Below are positions 1 to 11,377 of a stretch of 64,000 nt of DNA, piece after piece. Positions within the stretch are counted from its first letter, which is position 1, and each line of letters begins with the position of its first letter. The stretch covers positions 487,001-551,000 of the forward strand of contig NW_027168341.1 in NCBI RefSeq assembly GCF_040954835.1, read 5' to 3'. The notes under the pieces are model-generated. The model made no database searches. It was not told the DNA's origin and saw only the letters and a program-made list of their open reading frames with translations. The translations under genes were made by a program, and so were the position numbers. The DNA comes from Lepisosteus oculatus. Taxonomy: Eukaryota; Chordata; Actinopteri; Semionotiformes; Lepisosteidae.

Positions 1-206
1 GGACAATTTTATGATGGTTTGGAAGATAATGTTTTTTTTTCTTATGCTGAAAATGAAAGGTAGTTGTTTCTATATGGACTCAGTCTTTGGAATTTGTATA
101 TATATATATTTCAGTGATCCCTCAGCCATTGCTTCTGTATTGTAATTCAATTTCTCTTTTAAAATTCCTTCCCCACTCCTAGGACATGCAGTTGCTGAAC
201 TCCACA

Positions 207-1162
207 ATGGCTTCTATTGGAAAGTCTGTGACTGAGACCAAGTAAGTGTTCACTTTTTTATGAAACCATTATTTATTTTGGAGCAATGAGCAATTCTTAT
301 ATAAATGCAATAAAATCATTATGCTCAAACTATGAGAGAGAATTTTAAGGATAATTTAAGAAATCAGTCTAAGCTTGTTTCTATACAAAGATGGTATTAT
401 TTATTTTCAAAGGAAACCCGCGAGGATTCCCCTGGTGTGCAAGATGTGCCTGAATACTCTTGATCAGCTTCCTGCTCACTTGAAGAGGGCGTGTATGAAG
501 CACGCCACGGCAGAAGAGATCAGGATGGCCTCTCAACAGGCGAGGGAGGACATGATGAATCACCTGAAGAACGGGGTCATCGTGGATTACCACAGAATAG
601 AGATCGTGTCTGGTGAGGCAAACAGGATAGTGGTTGTAAGACTGCTAGAGTCCTTGGGCCTTTTTGTACATGGGAAGCCTGAAGACACATCGGCAAGGTG
701 AGATATTTTTAATCTGTAAGGCTTCTGTAGTTTCTTTTTGAAATCATTGTTACAACATATTATGTAAAAGCATGTTGAAAAGAATCTACCTGCATTCCAG
801 CGGCCCTGAGCAAGAGGCCGCTGTCCAGGAGGAAGAGATGCCAGAGGCTGCTCTAGAAACTGAAACAGAAACGGATAAGGAAGGGGAAGATGTGAGCTCT
901 GAAGAACTCTATCAGCAGTAAGACTTTTTATTTTTCAGATGTATGTATTTTTTACTAAAATTCTAATTTGTCTTATAGGTATAAAATGTTTAAACCGGTG
1001 TTTTATATCCTTACAGGCCCTGAGTAGTTAAAAAGTATCAGCAGGCCGGAAGAGAGTGGCCCAAGCTGGACTCTATAGAAAGCACTCCCTGGATGCTCCT
1101 CTCCTGATTGGATTCAAACAGTACCTTACCAAGGATCTGGGAGTGGCAAATTATTCTCAGGA
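207..1162 (+). pseudogene. Unidentified multi-exon gene copy, probably broken
   Basis: Four exon-like blocks read in one direction. Exon 1 (ATG at 207 to 241) ends at GTAAGT, exon 2 (413-697) ends at GTGAGA, and exon 3 (801-917) ends at GTAAGA; all three join in phase. The product starts MASIGKSVTETKKPARIPLV, then has a CxxC...HxxxxC pattern resembling a small zinc knuckle, an acidic stretch in exon 3, and in the fourth block (about 1045-1162) a region containing GFKQYLTKDLGVANYSQE. The layout recalls an uncharacterised fish-expanded family that I cannot name; a tie to Crypton-type tyrosine recombinases is only a guess. No visible acceptor joins exon 3 to the fourth block in its best frame, and the direct join meets a stop, so this copy is probably inactive. 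A truncated copy lies at 56965. Confidence 0.5.
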
Positions 1163-1289
1163 GGTATTTATTTTTTAAAGGCATTAAAAATTAAGCAATG
1201 GTATCTTCATTGTAAATGTTTTTATTTCTTAGCTTAAAATTCACCCATGTGAAATGATGTCAGCCATAAACATCATGACTCTATATTTC

Positions 1290-3440
1290 CTACCTGAATC
1301 TATTCTACTTAAATTATTACATTATACACAATTTGAGTTCATTTTAAAAAGTAAAAGGTAATGAAAGGAATGCATTTTTATAAGAAAGATAATACCGATA
1401 TGCATGTGATAATCTTCCTTATATCATGTAGTGCGTCATTTGGACACTTTGTGGGCTTGAAATACAAAGAAAATCATGTTCTATGGTACAAGATAAATAC
1501 AAAACTTAAGCTTTTATTTTAATTAGATTTGTTTATAAAGCATAAGCAATCATTTATTACATCGCTTCTTGAATTAAATCTTTTGACAAGAGGTAAGACT
1601 TCTATTTTACATTTAAACCCATGTTTAGCTGTGTTTTTTAGATTTAACTGAACCAATTTCTGTGTGTGATAATGTCCTTGAATTCTGACAACATCACACT
1701 AAATTACATGATATAAAACAGCTAATGTTTCTAGAGATAAAGTTTCTGGGATGCTTCTAATTACTTTTTATTACCAGGGACAGTTTAATTCACCTTGTAC
1801 AGTACTGAAAGACCAAGATGCTTTTTTTTAAAGTTATTTAACATTTTATAGAACTTTGTCTACTATGGCAACATGATGAGCTTGGTGAAACTTGGAAAAA
1901 TACTGCTTGGCCACTTATCTTAAGATAAAGATAGGATAAAGGTTTATCTTTTGCACCTACCTGACCCCCAGGGAAGGCCAATGCTTTCTCAGTTGATGGT
2001 TCCCTACAGTAGACTGTACCTTATCTTCAAAGGTAATGTATATTGACCCAAATCAGTTTTGGAATCCAATCTACTGACGAGATGGAGCACATCCTTTTTT
2101 CAGGATTTTAGCATCATACGTTTGGTATATTTAGTCCCTAATGCTGAAAGAAATGATCATAGAACATTTGGACACTTTGTGGGCTTGAAATACAAAGAAA
2201 ATCATGTTCTATGGTACAAGATACATGTGTCTGACAATGAGGAATGGGCCCCTGAGACAGTCATTTGCATGTTTCACAAACGATCGTATATGACTAGAGA
2301 TTCTGTTTGGGATTCGAATGTGCATTCGGACAGCAATCCCTTTCAAGAAATGATATGTTCTGGATGAGGTCAAAGGTGATGAAACACTGTATTTAGGATG
2401 TGTTTGCAGTGATTGTGTGTCTCCTACTTCAACGCAGTGAAATATAGATGTGCTCCTGTAATTCATTGGTACATGCCCAGGGCAGTAAGCAGTCTGAGGA
2501 TTTATTTCCAGACGGCATAGAGCAGTGAAGCAGTGAAGTAGTGCAACACACTGGATCATTATATTATTAGAATCTATTCTACTTAAATTATTACATTATA
2601 CACAATTTGAGTTCATTTTAAAAAGTAAAAGGTAATGAAAGGAATGCATTTTCATAAGAAAGATAATACCGATATGCATGTGATAATCTTCCTTATATCA
2701 TGTAGTGCGTCATTTGGACACTTTGTGGGCTTGAAATACAAAGAAAATCATGTTCTATGGTACAAGATAAATACAAAACTTAAGCTTTTATTTTAATTAG
2801 GTTTGTTTATAAAGCATAAGCAATCATTTATTACATTAATATATATGAAAATAAAATTTTAGCATCATATTATTACATACAGGTCTCTAGCTTCAACACA
2901 GTGAGATATATATATATGCTCAGTGATTTATTGGTACATGCCCAGGGCAATAATCAAAATGAGGATTTATTTTCAGATGGGCTACAGGTAGTGTTGTGAA
3001 ATTCTTCAACACACTGGAACGCAGATTTAGACCTCCTGCACTCTTACTCCTTAAAAACCAAAGAAATGAAGATATGTAGCAATCACATTGTAACAGGGGT
3101 GACAGTGACTTAATGCTTATACTAGTGGACTTCTGGTACCTTTAGGGTACGGTGTTCCCTGAAGGGCTCTCAAACCCCGCATTTCAGATGCCTAGCTGTA
3201 TCGCCGATGTGTTGCACCTCAGAATCACTTTTAAACCTTACCTCTGGTATCTTTAATCCCTACTGCTCAACGCATGGTGAAAGTATTGCATAATTGTGTC
3301 TGAAAATGAGCAATGTGCACCTGAGAGACTCATTTGCCTGTTTCACAAATGATCATATTTGACTAGAGATTCTGTTTGGGATTCAGTTGTGCATTCTGAC
3401 AGCAATCCCTTTCAAAAAACGATACATTCTGGATGAGGTC
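1290..3440 (+). repeat. Degenerate tandem repeat, unit about 1.28 kb
   Basis: The segment from about 1293 reappears from about 2571, with long shared stretches such as ACACTTTGTGGGCTTGAAAT at about 1440, 2168 and 2716. The block ending with GATGAGGTCAAAGG appears near 2365 and 3431. Further pieces lie at 5836-6180 (beyond the Penelope insertion) and at 57365-59018. A 102-codon open frame at 2059-2367 and its shorter relative at 58777 fall inside the repeat; I do not recognise them and the frame is not kept between copies, so I do not call them genes. Confidence 0.65.
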
Positions 3441-3459
3441 AAAGGTGCAGGAACACTGT

Positions 3460-5828
3460 TACTTGTTCCTTTATAACCCGGTTATTGATGTCATTAACAA
3501 CATTAATCCCAAACAGAGCTGTTGGACTCCCTCCTCTGGCCGTTTTCCACCAGTTGATTATTTCATCAACCAATGCACTAATCAAGCTCCCAAGGCACTC
3601 TCTATACCCAGTAAACATAGGTCTAACCTCACCCAAGGAGAAAATCAGGCGCTCCAGTCTCTCCGCAACAGGGATGATATCGTCATCAAACCAGCGGACA
3701 AAGGAGGTGCTGTTGTGGTGTGGCGTAAGGATCTATATATCTTTGAAGCCTCTAGACAACTAACTGACACTTCTGCCTACCTCCCTCTCCAACAGGACCC
3801 TACCACTGACTACCAAAAGGAAGTGGTATCCACCATTTCCCTTCTTATCAGCAGTAACGAGCTCCCCCAGGAGGCGAACCGGCTCATCATGGAACATCCA
3901 CAGGTATCTCAATTTTACCTCCTCCCCAAAATCCACAAACCGGACACCCCTGGACGCCCCATCGTATCAGCATGTAACTGTCCAACTACTTACATCTCAG
4001 CCTTTCTCGACAGCCTCATGAGACCGCTGGTTGAAGATCTTCCCTCATACATCAAAGACACCAACCACGCGCTCCAACTTTTCAATGATTTCCAATTTCA
4101 GGGTACCGAATGCCACATTTTTACCATGGACATCACATCTCTGTACACCGTCATTCCCCATAATGACGGCCTTACAGCCCTCAAGCACACGCTGGACAAA
4201 CACACAGTGCTTGATCCACCCACCCACACCCTGGTACGCCTTGCAGAATTGGTCCTCACACTGAACGCATTCTCTTTCAATAATCTTTTTTACCAACAGG
4301 TCAGTGGAGTTGCCATGGGCACCAGAATGGGACCCAGCTATGCCAACATTTTTGTCGGCTGGGTAGAAGAACGCTTCTTCGCTTCCTACACTGGCTATGT
4401 CCCTGACCTCGGCTGGGTAGAAGAACGCTTCTTCGCTTCCTACACTGGCTATGTCCCTGACCTCTACAAGTGATATATTGATGACTGCGTCGGTGCCGCC
4501 ACATGCTCCAGCGATCAGCTTGAGTTCTTCCTGCACCATTTAACCAACTTCCACCCGTCCCTCAAATATACGGTTAACATATCTTCCACCACTCTTCCGT
4601 TTCTAGACATCCACTTGTCTATCAACTACCCCCGACTGTCCACTTCAGTTTATTACAAACCCACGGATTCACACAGCTACCTCCTGTACAGCTCATTTCA
4701 CCCCAACCATACTAAAAACTCTCTTCCTTTTTCACAGTTCCTTAGGTTACGATGACTATGCAGCGATGACATCGACTTCGAGAACCAAGCCCTCGAAATG
4801 TATTCATTTTTCATCAACAGAGGATACCCCAGCAGTGTGATTGACAGGGCCCTTGCCCCAGCCAAAAACACCCCCTGGACCATCAACCCGATCAGGAACT
4901 CCCGCCGTAACAACCACATTCCTTTGGTGCTTCCTTACCACCCTAACACACTTCCTATCCCCAGGACCATTAACCACAACTTTTCCATCCTACAGGATGA
5001 TCCCTCCATTGGGGCCCTCTTTTCTGATCACCCTATCATCTCATATCGCCGACCACCTAATCTGCGTAACCTCCTTGTTCACAGCTCCCTTGACCGCCCT
5101 CAACAACCATCCACACCAGGCACTTTCCCTTGCAACAGAGCTCGTTGTATCACCTGCAAGTACACAGCCACCACCACAATCATTCAAGGCCCCTCAGGAC
5201 AATTCCGGATCACCCAGACAGCATCTTGTACTTCCAGCAACCTCATTTACTGTATCTCTTGCAGTAAATGTCCAGCCATCTACATTGGAGAAACAGGAAG
5301 GAGACTCGGAGACCACTTCAGAGAACACGTCAGGGCTGTGAAGATTAAAGATCTCTCCAAGCCCATTGTTTCTCATTTCACCTCTGACGGCCACGACCAC
5401 TCTAATCTCTCCGTCTTTGTTCTCAAAAACGTTTTTCCGAACTCATACATCAGAAAGACCACCGAAACTAAAATTATTCTTCAGCTAGGATCACACATTC
5501 TCCCTTCCCTTAATAACAGACTACTGTTCTTTTAAATTTTCTCCATTCATTGGAAGTTTCATTTCACACCTCTCTGCACCCATTCTGACTTCACACCTCT
5601 TGATTGGCCTCTCTTTCTGTCCCCTGCTCCCGCCTCTCACTCCTCCTCCCTCCCAACCTTTGTTCTCCCGCTACTTTACCTCTGCCTACTGCCCTGTCTC
5701 TCTCACACCTGAAGAAGGCTCCACGGCCGAAACGTTGTGTTCTCTTTCTTCTTTTTTTCAGCATGGAATAAACCTATTACTTGTTCCTTTGCAGCCTACG
5801 CATGCTGACGCAGCTACCCACCTGAACT
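3460..5828 (+). mobile_element. Penelope-like retroelement with reverse transcriptase and GIY-YIG endonuclease
   Basis: The coding part carries the Penelope-type reverse transcriptase signature: FYLLPKIHKP near 3915, MDITSLYT near 4128, GVAMGTRMGPSYANIFVG near 4303 and YIDD near 4474. About 800 bp further on is a GIY-YIG nuclease region (LIYCISCSKCPAIYIGETGR, about 5247-5306) ending at 5535. Such enzymes copy RNA at a nick made by the GIY-YIG domain. A 54-bp in-frame tandem duplication (4357-4410 and 4411-4464) precedes the YIDD motif. The tail (5700-5828) has the family's terminal sequence with a hammerhead-like core. ACACTGT at 3453-3459 and 5829-5835 flanks it as a target duplication, and paralogous sequence near 2391 and 57800 is uninterrupted. 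The element starts inside the terminal repeat, so it is 5'-incomplete, and its reading frame is interrupted, so it looks inactive. Confidence 0.9.
5709..5745 (+). ncRNA. Hammerhead-ribozyme-like core in the Penelope terminal sequence
   Basis: The strand reads CTGAAGA, then a short GGC/GCC stem, then GAAACG. This matches the conserved CUGANGA ... GAAA arrangement of hammerhead ribozymes, which are known from the terminal repeats of Penelope-like elements. The same core recurs at 14938-14972. Cleavage cannot be judged from sequence alone; the outer stem pairing is weak in my reading. Confidence 0.45.
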
Positions 5829-6216
5829 ACACTGTAGCTAGGATGTGTTTGCAGTTATTCTGTGTCTCTAGCTTCAACACAGTGATATATATATATATAT
5901 GCTCACTGATTTTTTGGTACATGCCCAGGGCAATAATCATTATGAGGATTTATTTCCAGATGTGCTAGGGGTAGTGTTGTGAAATACTTCAACACACGGG
6001 ATCGCAGGTTTAAACCCCCTCCACTATTACTCCTTAAAAACCAACAAATGCAGATATGTAGCAATCATATTGTAGCAGACACTCATTTGCCTGTTTCACA
6101 AATGATCATATTTTACTAGAGATTCTGTTTGGGATACGGATGTGCATTCTGACAGCAATCTCTTTCAAAAAATGATTTTACCTTATCGCGGCTTTGCCCT
6201 CTTGCCTCTTTGGATA

Positions 6217-6294
6217 ATATCTCCATCTTGTGGTCGTTGTTGGTAATGTCTAGACACTATCTCCATCTTGTGGTCGTTGTTGGTAATGTCTTCT
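6217..6294 (+). repeat. Two-copy tandem repeat, unit about 41 bp
   Basis: The phrase ATCTCCATCTTGTGGTCGTT followed by GTTGGTAATGTCT occurs twice in a row. Nothing else recognisable is in the direct surroundings. Confidence 0.8.
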
Positions 6295-6469
6295 TATGCC
6301 CTTTTTTATTTCAATTCTCTATTAGTTGATTCTAGAATCTCTAGAATAGAGTTGAAAACATCAGTTTTATAGCAGACAATATGACATTATTTATAGTCCA
6401 ATTAGAAATGTATTACCCTGTTTTTAACATAATAAGAAATTAAAACTAAGTTTGAAACACCAGGGAACA

Positions 6470-6905
6470 TAAAAAATGATTTTTAGGAAAACCATGAGGT
6501 TCTCTGTGTCCGATGCCTGCAAGGGGAGAAAGCTAGAATCCTTTGATTTTTCAAAATTTGAAAATAAACATCATATAACAACAGCTTTCATTCCTAGGAG
6601 TGAAAAATAACCATTTTTGAAGACATATTAGTTTCTAAAACACTACAATAAAGTTAAAAACATCTGTTTTATATTACATTATTTTTTGTGAAATTAGTCA
6701 TTTTTTGCACTATTTGTAATATAATTTCTAATTAAAAGTGTTTAAAATTAAGTTTGGAACAACAAGGAATACAAAAAAAAAAAGATTTTTAGGAAAACCA
6801 TGACGTCCTCTGTGCCCGATGCCTGCAAGGGGAGAAAGCTAGAATCCTACACAGGCTTCTGGAGCTCTGGCCTGGCTAAAGAGGCTGAATTTATCCCCTT
6901 CAAAG
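6470..6905 (+). repeat. Local direct repeat of about 300 bp
   Basis: The block from 6483 (GGAAAACCATGAGGTTCTCT on to GAGAAAGCTAGAATCCT) is repeated from about 6790. The AT-rich sequence between is a degenerate duplicate. No gene is visible in 6200-7870. Its 3' half (7140-7560) shares pieces with 34560-35200 and 37790-38000. Confidence 0.6.
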
Positions 6906-7829
6906 CTCCATGAAAAATGATCATTTAAAATTTGAAAAAAAACCCATCATATAACATCATACAGATGCAGCCATTCAAAATGCGCTATAAAAACCCGCGG
7001 TACAGTAACCTACCCACAAGCCACTGCAGGGCACCGGAGGGCACCGCGGTAAGTGATTGGCTGGCCAAAATGACCGACAGGGGCACTGGTGGTGTATTGG
7101 TTAGTAGTGAAAAGATTTAATCATTTAATGACTTTACTGTGCACATTTTAATCCGCTTAGTTTTGAATATTTATATGGATTTTACCACTAAAGGGAAATT
7201 TTAGTAGCTGAGCATAAAGAGAAGAGGAGCATAACGCATCTGAAGGTCATAAACGATATTAATTTAGGAACATAAACATTACTGTATTACATAAACTGTA
7301 CTGTGTATGGCTGGTCTTGGTAGTTTAAAGAAAAAATACACACCAGTCTTCCATTTCTCCCTAAACATTTTAAGCATGAAAGTTTTATGAAACGGTACCC
7401 AAATATGCGATTGCTGTATAGAATGAATTTTAATTTTAAAAAATGATTTAACACGAACATTAAGCTGTTTACATCTTCCGCCTGAGAACAGTCACCCGTT
7501 GCTACCCAACGCAGAAACACAGCCACTAACTAGCAAAGAGAGGACATTAGCTAGCCAATATGATAAAGAAATAAATGATTATTTTGTTTATTTCTTTTGC
7601 AAAATTATTTGAACATTTCCATCGATTGTACAAGCACTTGGAAACTGTCCAATCCCTAGTTCATCTGGCATTTTACCGGTCTGGCGCCGGTCTGTGTTTT
7701 CTAAGATATAATGCCAGCGAACTCTTGTTTTTATGTCCACTATAACAGACAATCTCCTTTGCTTTTAACCGAGCGTTTAATAATTTCCTAAAATGAAAAT
7801 GATTTACTTTATTTCCCTCACGGGATCAA

Positions 7830-7855
7830 TAAAAGTATCTATCATCTGTCTAAAC
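7830..7855 (+). repeat. LINE/SINE 3'-tail-like motif
   Basis: CACGGGATCAATAAAAGTAT followed by CTATC resembles the 3' tail shared by some fish LINEs and SINEs. No body is recognisable upstream, so the family is not assigned. Confidence 0.35.
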
Positions 7856-7873
7856 TATGGGACAGAATTCTGG

Positions 7874-8202
7874 TGTCACGGACGTCCAAAGGGACTAACT
7901 GTGGGGAGCAGGAGAGCGGAAAAAGACCCATATGCGTAGCGGCGAGACGGGAAAAAGGCCCGGGCTCATAGTGCAAAGAGTTCAGGAATGCCGTATAGAA
8001 ACCTATGCCCTCAGGGAGCGGACGTGGGGCGCCCTGGTGCTAGGCGGGTCTCAGGACATCCGAACGTCAATGCTGATCCAGGACAGAGTGCAAGACCCGG
8101 GAATATATAGCCCAAGGGACAGAGAGGGACAGGAAGGACAGCAGACCGGAAACTAGGGACAGGACAGAGAAGGAGCGCCCTCAGGCTGCAGAGGGCATGA
8201 CA
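7874..8202. mobile_element. Solo LTR with 5-bp target duplication
   Basis: The segment starts TGTCACGGACG and ends GGGCATGACA, with the TG...CA ends typical of LTRs. TCTGG lies directly on both sides (7869-7873 and 8203-8207), a 5-bp target duplication. Its length is 329 bp. There is no internal region, so it looks like the remnant left after recombination between two LTRs. The family is not determined. The short open frames inside it are not genes. Confidence 0.7.
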
Positions 8203-8582
8203 TCTGGGGTCTCCCCATACCAGAGTTAATGGTAGGGCTTCAGAATGGTGATTGGCTGACACCATCTGACACCCCTCTGATTGGAGAAAAAAGACGTGCT
8301 GGTTTGCTATACATACTGTACCAGGAAGAGGATTTCTTTCTATTCGAAACGTGTATTTTAAGTTTAAGAAGTAAAAACCTTACAGCGTACACAGATTTCT
8401 AAACTGATCAGGATCGTTATCTTTGTCTTATGCATAATAATGTTCACCGCTCTGTCCAGCAAATTAATAATAAACTTTATTTTATATAGCGTTTTAAACG
8501 AATAAGTAATTAGATTGCTCATAAACTTAATCATGAACCATGTTGATTTCCATAGGATCCCCGCGGTTGCCTGGCAACCGTC

Positions 8583-8727
8583 AGCTTTGCGCAGTGGCAG
8601 TATCGTAGCCTGTGACGTTAAGCCGAGGCGCGATTATTGCTAGTTGAAAACTTTTCCCAATACCCCGCTTCCGCCGGTTTGCAATACAATCGGCGAAAGC
8701 AATTTTTGACAGTCTCGTCAGAGACTG
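8583..8727 (+). ncRNA. rnu4: U4 spliceosomal snRNA, copy 1
   Basis: 145 nt, starting AGCTTTGCGCAGTGGCAGTA and containing the U4 hallmarks: GCGCGATTATTGCTA and TTGAAAACTTTTCCCAATAC in the U6-pairing and 5' stem-loop region, the Sm site AATTTTTG, and the terminal GTCTC/GAGAC hairpin. U4 pairs with U6 in the U4/U6.U5 tri-snRNP. A snRNA 3' box follows at +9. Compared with copies 2 and 3, only about 33 bp of upstream sequence is shared; further upstream it instead matches the repeat at 35340-35480. It may therefore lack its own promoter. Confidence 0.93.
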
Positions 8728-8735
8728 AGCAAGGT

Positions 8736-8748
8736 GTTTAAAGACAGA
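8736..8748 (+). terminator. snRNA 3' box of U4 copy 1
   Basis: GTTTAAAGACAGA fits the vertebrate snRNA 3'-end formation element GTTTN0-3AAARNNAGA exactly, 8 nt after the mature 3' end. Confidence 0.85.
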
Positions 8749-9991
8749 TTTGGTCATGGTGACATCATGGTAGAAAGAAACGAGCTTGTTACGTCTCAAC
8801 AGAAACGCTCTTTAGCTCTTTCAGCGTTATGCAGAGAACAGCGTCTGTCGAGATCACTTTTGAGTCAGCGCGAACCGCCGTGTGCTGTCAGTTTGATTTC
8901 ATATTGCTCGTAGCGGCGCCCGGCTTTTATCTGTCAAACGTTAGGTTGCGCTTCTTCATGCTGCATCGTCGGCATGAGTGGAGCTTTTTAAACGTCTGTA
9001 CTTACTGCGCCCCCTAAGAAATCGTTTGTCCCCGTTCAAAAGAGATTGTGCGATGTCCTGCAGCGTTCGCAAAGCAAACCTTTGACAGTTTGAAAAGAGG
9101 AATTTATTCTGCTTCCTGTGCGTGCAGTAGTTACAAAGTTGAACGTCTTTATACGATCTGCTGCAGTTTTCAGTGGGCGGTTTGTCAGATGGCTTGGAAA
9201 AACGCACTGTGTTTCGGCTCGGGAAACATCATGAGCAGTGTCCTGCATGTTTTCTGTGTATAGCTGTCTTTTAACGCATACAGAATTCATTCGAAATCAT
9301 TGATTTCTCCAATTAACAAGGGTCCCTTAAAGGATGAGTCAAAGTAACGTCTAATCGGATTAGTTTCCTTAGAGCTGGTTCAGAGTTTGTTCAACAGTTT
9401 ACCTTTCACAGATGCGCAAAGAAGAATGTTGGGGGTGCACGCTTCAAGGCGCCTTACAGCTGTAGGGAGTGATTCGAGACGATTCGTGGCGTGTGCTCGT
9501 TCCCATATACCGTATGCCCCGGGGTGCAGTGGTAGGATGACGTACAATACCGCTTGGGCACGTAACGGCGTCATAGGCAAGTGCGGGACGTGAGGGTTTT
9601 CGTTTGTTCGTTTTGTTTTGCTCTGCTTTGCTTTGTTTTGCTTTCCATCGCGTTGGTAAGAGCGTAAATAAAAAGGCGATTCCTGCGTCTACCGCTAATG
9701 TAAGAGCTATTTCAAGTGCGACGTGGTGCGGCTTTTCAAATGCTTGTGGGCATTTCTCTGTTGTTGATTCTTTTTTTGTGTGTAACAAAGTGGCATTTTC
9801 ATGTCCGGACGGGGAGACTTTATCATTCCCACATGAAGCCACCCTTAAGTCCTCTGAGGCGTGTCTGTCTGCAAGGCTTGTATTTTGGAAATGTTTTTTT
9901 GAAACGGAGAATGACTTTGAAATAGGCTTCCGCCGGCGCCTCGCGATCCAGGTAAGATTGTAGCAAGAACCCAGCGGCGGCGGGGCTTGCT

Positions 9992-10073
9992 GTAGTCGTG
10001 GCCGAGTGGTTAAGGCGATGGACTAAAAATCCATTGGGGTCTCCCCGCGCAGGTTCGAATCCTGCCGACTACG
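9992..10073 (+). tRNA. tRNA-Ser (AAA): tRNA-Ser body with anticodon AAA
   Basis: 82 nt with a long variable arm and a perfect acceptor stem (GTAGTCG/CGACTAC, discriminator G), so the body is tRNA-Ser. The anticodon loop is CTAAAAA, giving AAA at 10025-10027, which would read the Phe codon UUU. The inverted paralogue at 47680 has the normal AGA. Seryl-tRNA synthetase recognises the variable arm, not the anticodon, so this copy could be serylated. The first T-run is about 50 bp downstream, so termination may be poor. Confidence 0.9.
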
Positions 10074-10273
10074 TTGTCCGCCTCCAGTCGGTGTGTTCCG
10101 GCGCACCACTCGGTGTGTTCCTGGTGGTTTTAAAACGCCAAATCGCTTGTACGTGCTGCCTTGGAAATAAATTCTTCAGCGTCTGCGAATGGCATTTTGT
10201 AGCTGGAAGCAGATGTCGACGCTTTTTGCACAGAGCACCAAAAAAGCGTCTTTTTTGAAGGCCCAGGCACTGA

Positions 10274-10344
10274 GCATTGGTGGTTCAGTGGTAGAATTCT
10301 TGCCTGCCACGCGGGAGGCTTGGGTTTGATTCCCGGCCAATGCA
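10274..10344 (+). tRNA. tRNA-Gly-GCC: tRNA-Gly (GCC)
   Basis: 71 nt, acceptor GCATTGG/CCAATGC, anticodon loop CTGCCAC, T-loop TTTGATT in place of the usual TTCGATT. TTTT follows within 10 bp. The inverted paralogue is at 47390-47466, with a further copy at 31955. Confidence 0.9.
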
Positions 10345-10901
10345 GTGGCTTTTGCAGCGAGCGGCTCCATCACTTGCATCCCCTTGCAACTCGCAACTGA
10401 AAACCCACTGAAGCTAAGCAGGTGTGAGCCAGGTCAGTACCCGGATGAGGATGAGCTACAGGGAAAAACAAAGCTTCCAGCTGGAAGCGGTGTTAATGGT
10501 GCCGGCGGGGGGGCGCTCGCCCTGAGGTCTGTGCGGGTCCCAATGCCCCAGTATAGTGACGGAGAAGCTGTGTTGTAAAAGGGCGCTGTCATTTGGATGA
10601 GATGTAAAACTGAGGTCATAGTGCTCTGTGGTCATTAAAAATGACCACCAAAACCTTTGACAAAAGCACTTGGTAATTGATGGTCTTCAATAATGCTTCT
10701 CCTTTAGGTACATTTTAAATCAGCTGAAAAATGCTGTGAAATGGGGGGGCACTTCAGGCCAGTGTAGGATTTGGGTTACAAGAACCATGAAACTGCACGA
10801 GAAAGCCCGTACACTGAATTACACGGCTTTCTATTCAAAGGAGGGCAAAATAAATTCCCTGAGTTCGATTTTTTGCAGCACAGAGAGGACTGCTGTCATG
10901 A

Positions 10902-10975
10902 GGCCGGTTAGCTCAGTTGGTTAGAGCGTGGTGCTAATAACGCCAAGGTCGTGGGTTCGAGCCCTGTATGGGTCA
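10902..10975 (+). tRNA. tRNA-Ile-AAT: tRNA-Ile (AAT)
   Basis: 74 nt with a canonical D-arm (TTAGCTCAGTTGGTTAGAGC), anticodon loop CTAATAA and T-loop TTCGAGC; TTTT follows closely. The acceptor 3' strand (ATGGGTC) has an extra wobble pair compared with the paralogue at 46762. Confidence 0.92.
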
Positions 10976-11377
10976 GGTTCTTTTCTCCTCTCTTACCAAA
11001 GCTGTTAGGTTCCTTTCCGTGGTGAGATGGGTTGTCATGCAACGCTGCCACATAGTGCCGACAGACAAGAGTGTTGCGGGAGAAGAGAAAAGTGTTTGAA
11101 GATTTAAGAGTGTCTTAGGTGGAGCCAAAATCAAGTGTCACAAATGCAAGTGGCAGGATTTCCAATGTTTCATATGGTAAAAATAAGCAGAAGTTATCTG
11201 CCGGTCATGGCACAGTCTGCCATGCTTTTGTCAGATACTGTAAAGTGGTGTCGAACTGGAGCCTCACCATTTGCATATTTGAGCAATCCCGCACTGAGCG
11301 TAAAAAGATGAGTCAAAGTAACGTCTAATCGGATTCGTTTCCTTAGAGCTGGTTCAGAGTTTGCTCAAGAGTTTACA

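Larger units (their letters stand above)
8583..11350 (+). repeat. U4-Ser-Gly-Ile block, left copy
   Basis: This block matches 46430-48953 plus 52049-52254 in reverse, and its first kilobase matches 32751-33790 directly. It holds U4, tRNA-Ser(AAA), tRNA-Gly(GCC) and tRNA-Ile(AAT). Confidence 0.9.

Noticed and set aside
7932-8265. Open frames on both strands
   Set aside because: They lie inside the solo LTR and its flank.
8829-9963. Repeated short frames downstream of U4 and upstream of tRNA-Ser
   Set aside because: They recur at 32997, 47790 and 48727 with the duplicated DNA, but show no domain, start context or codon-level conservation.
11255-11285. Octamer CATTTGCATAT as a U6-type snRNA distal element
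   Set aside because: No U6 or other snRNA body follows at a suitable distance.
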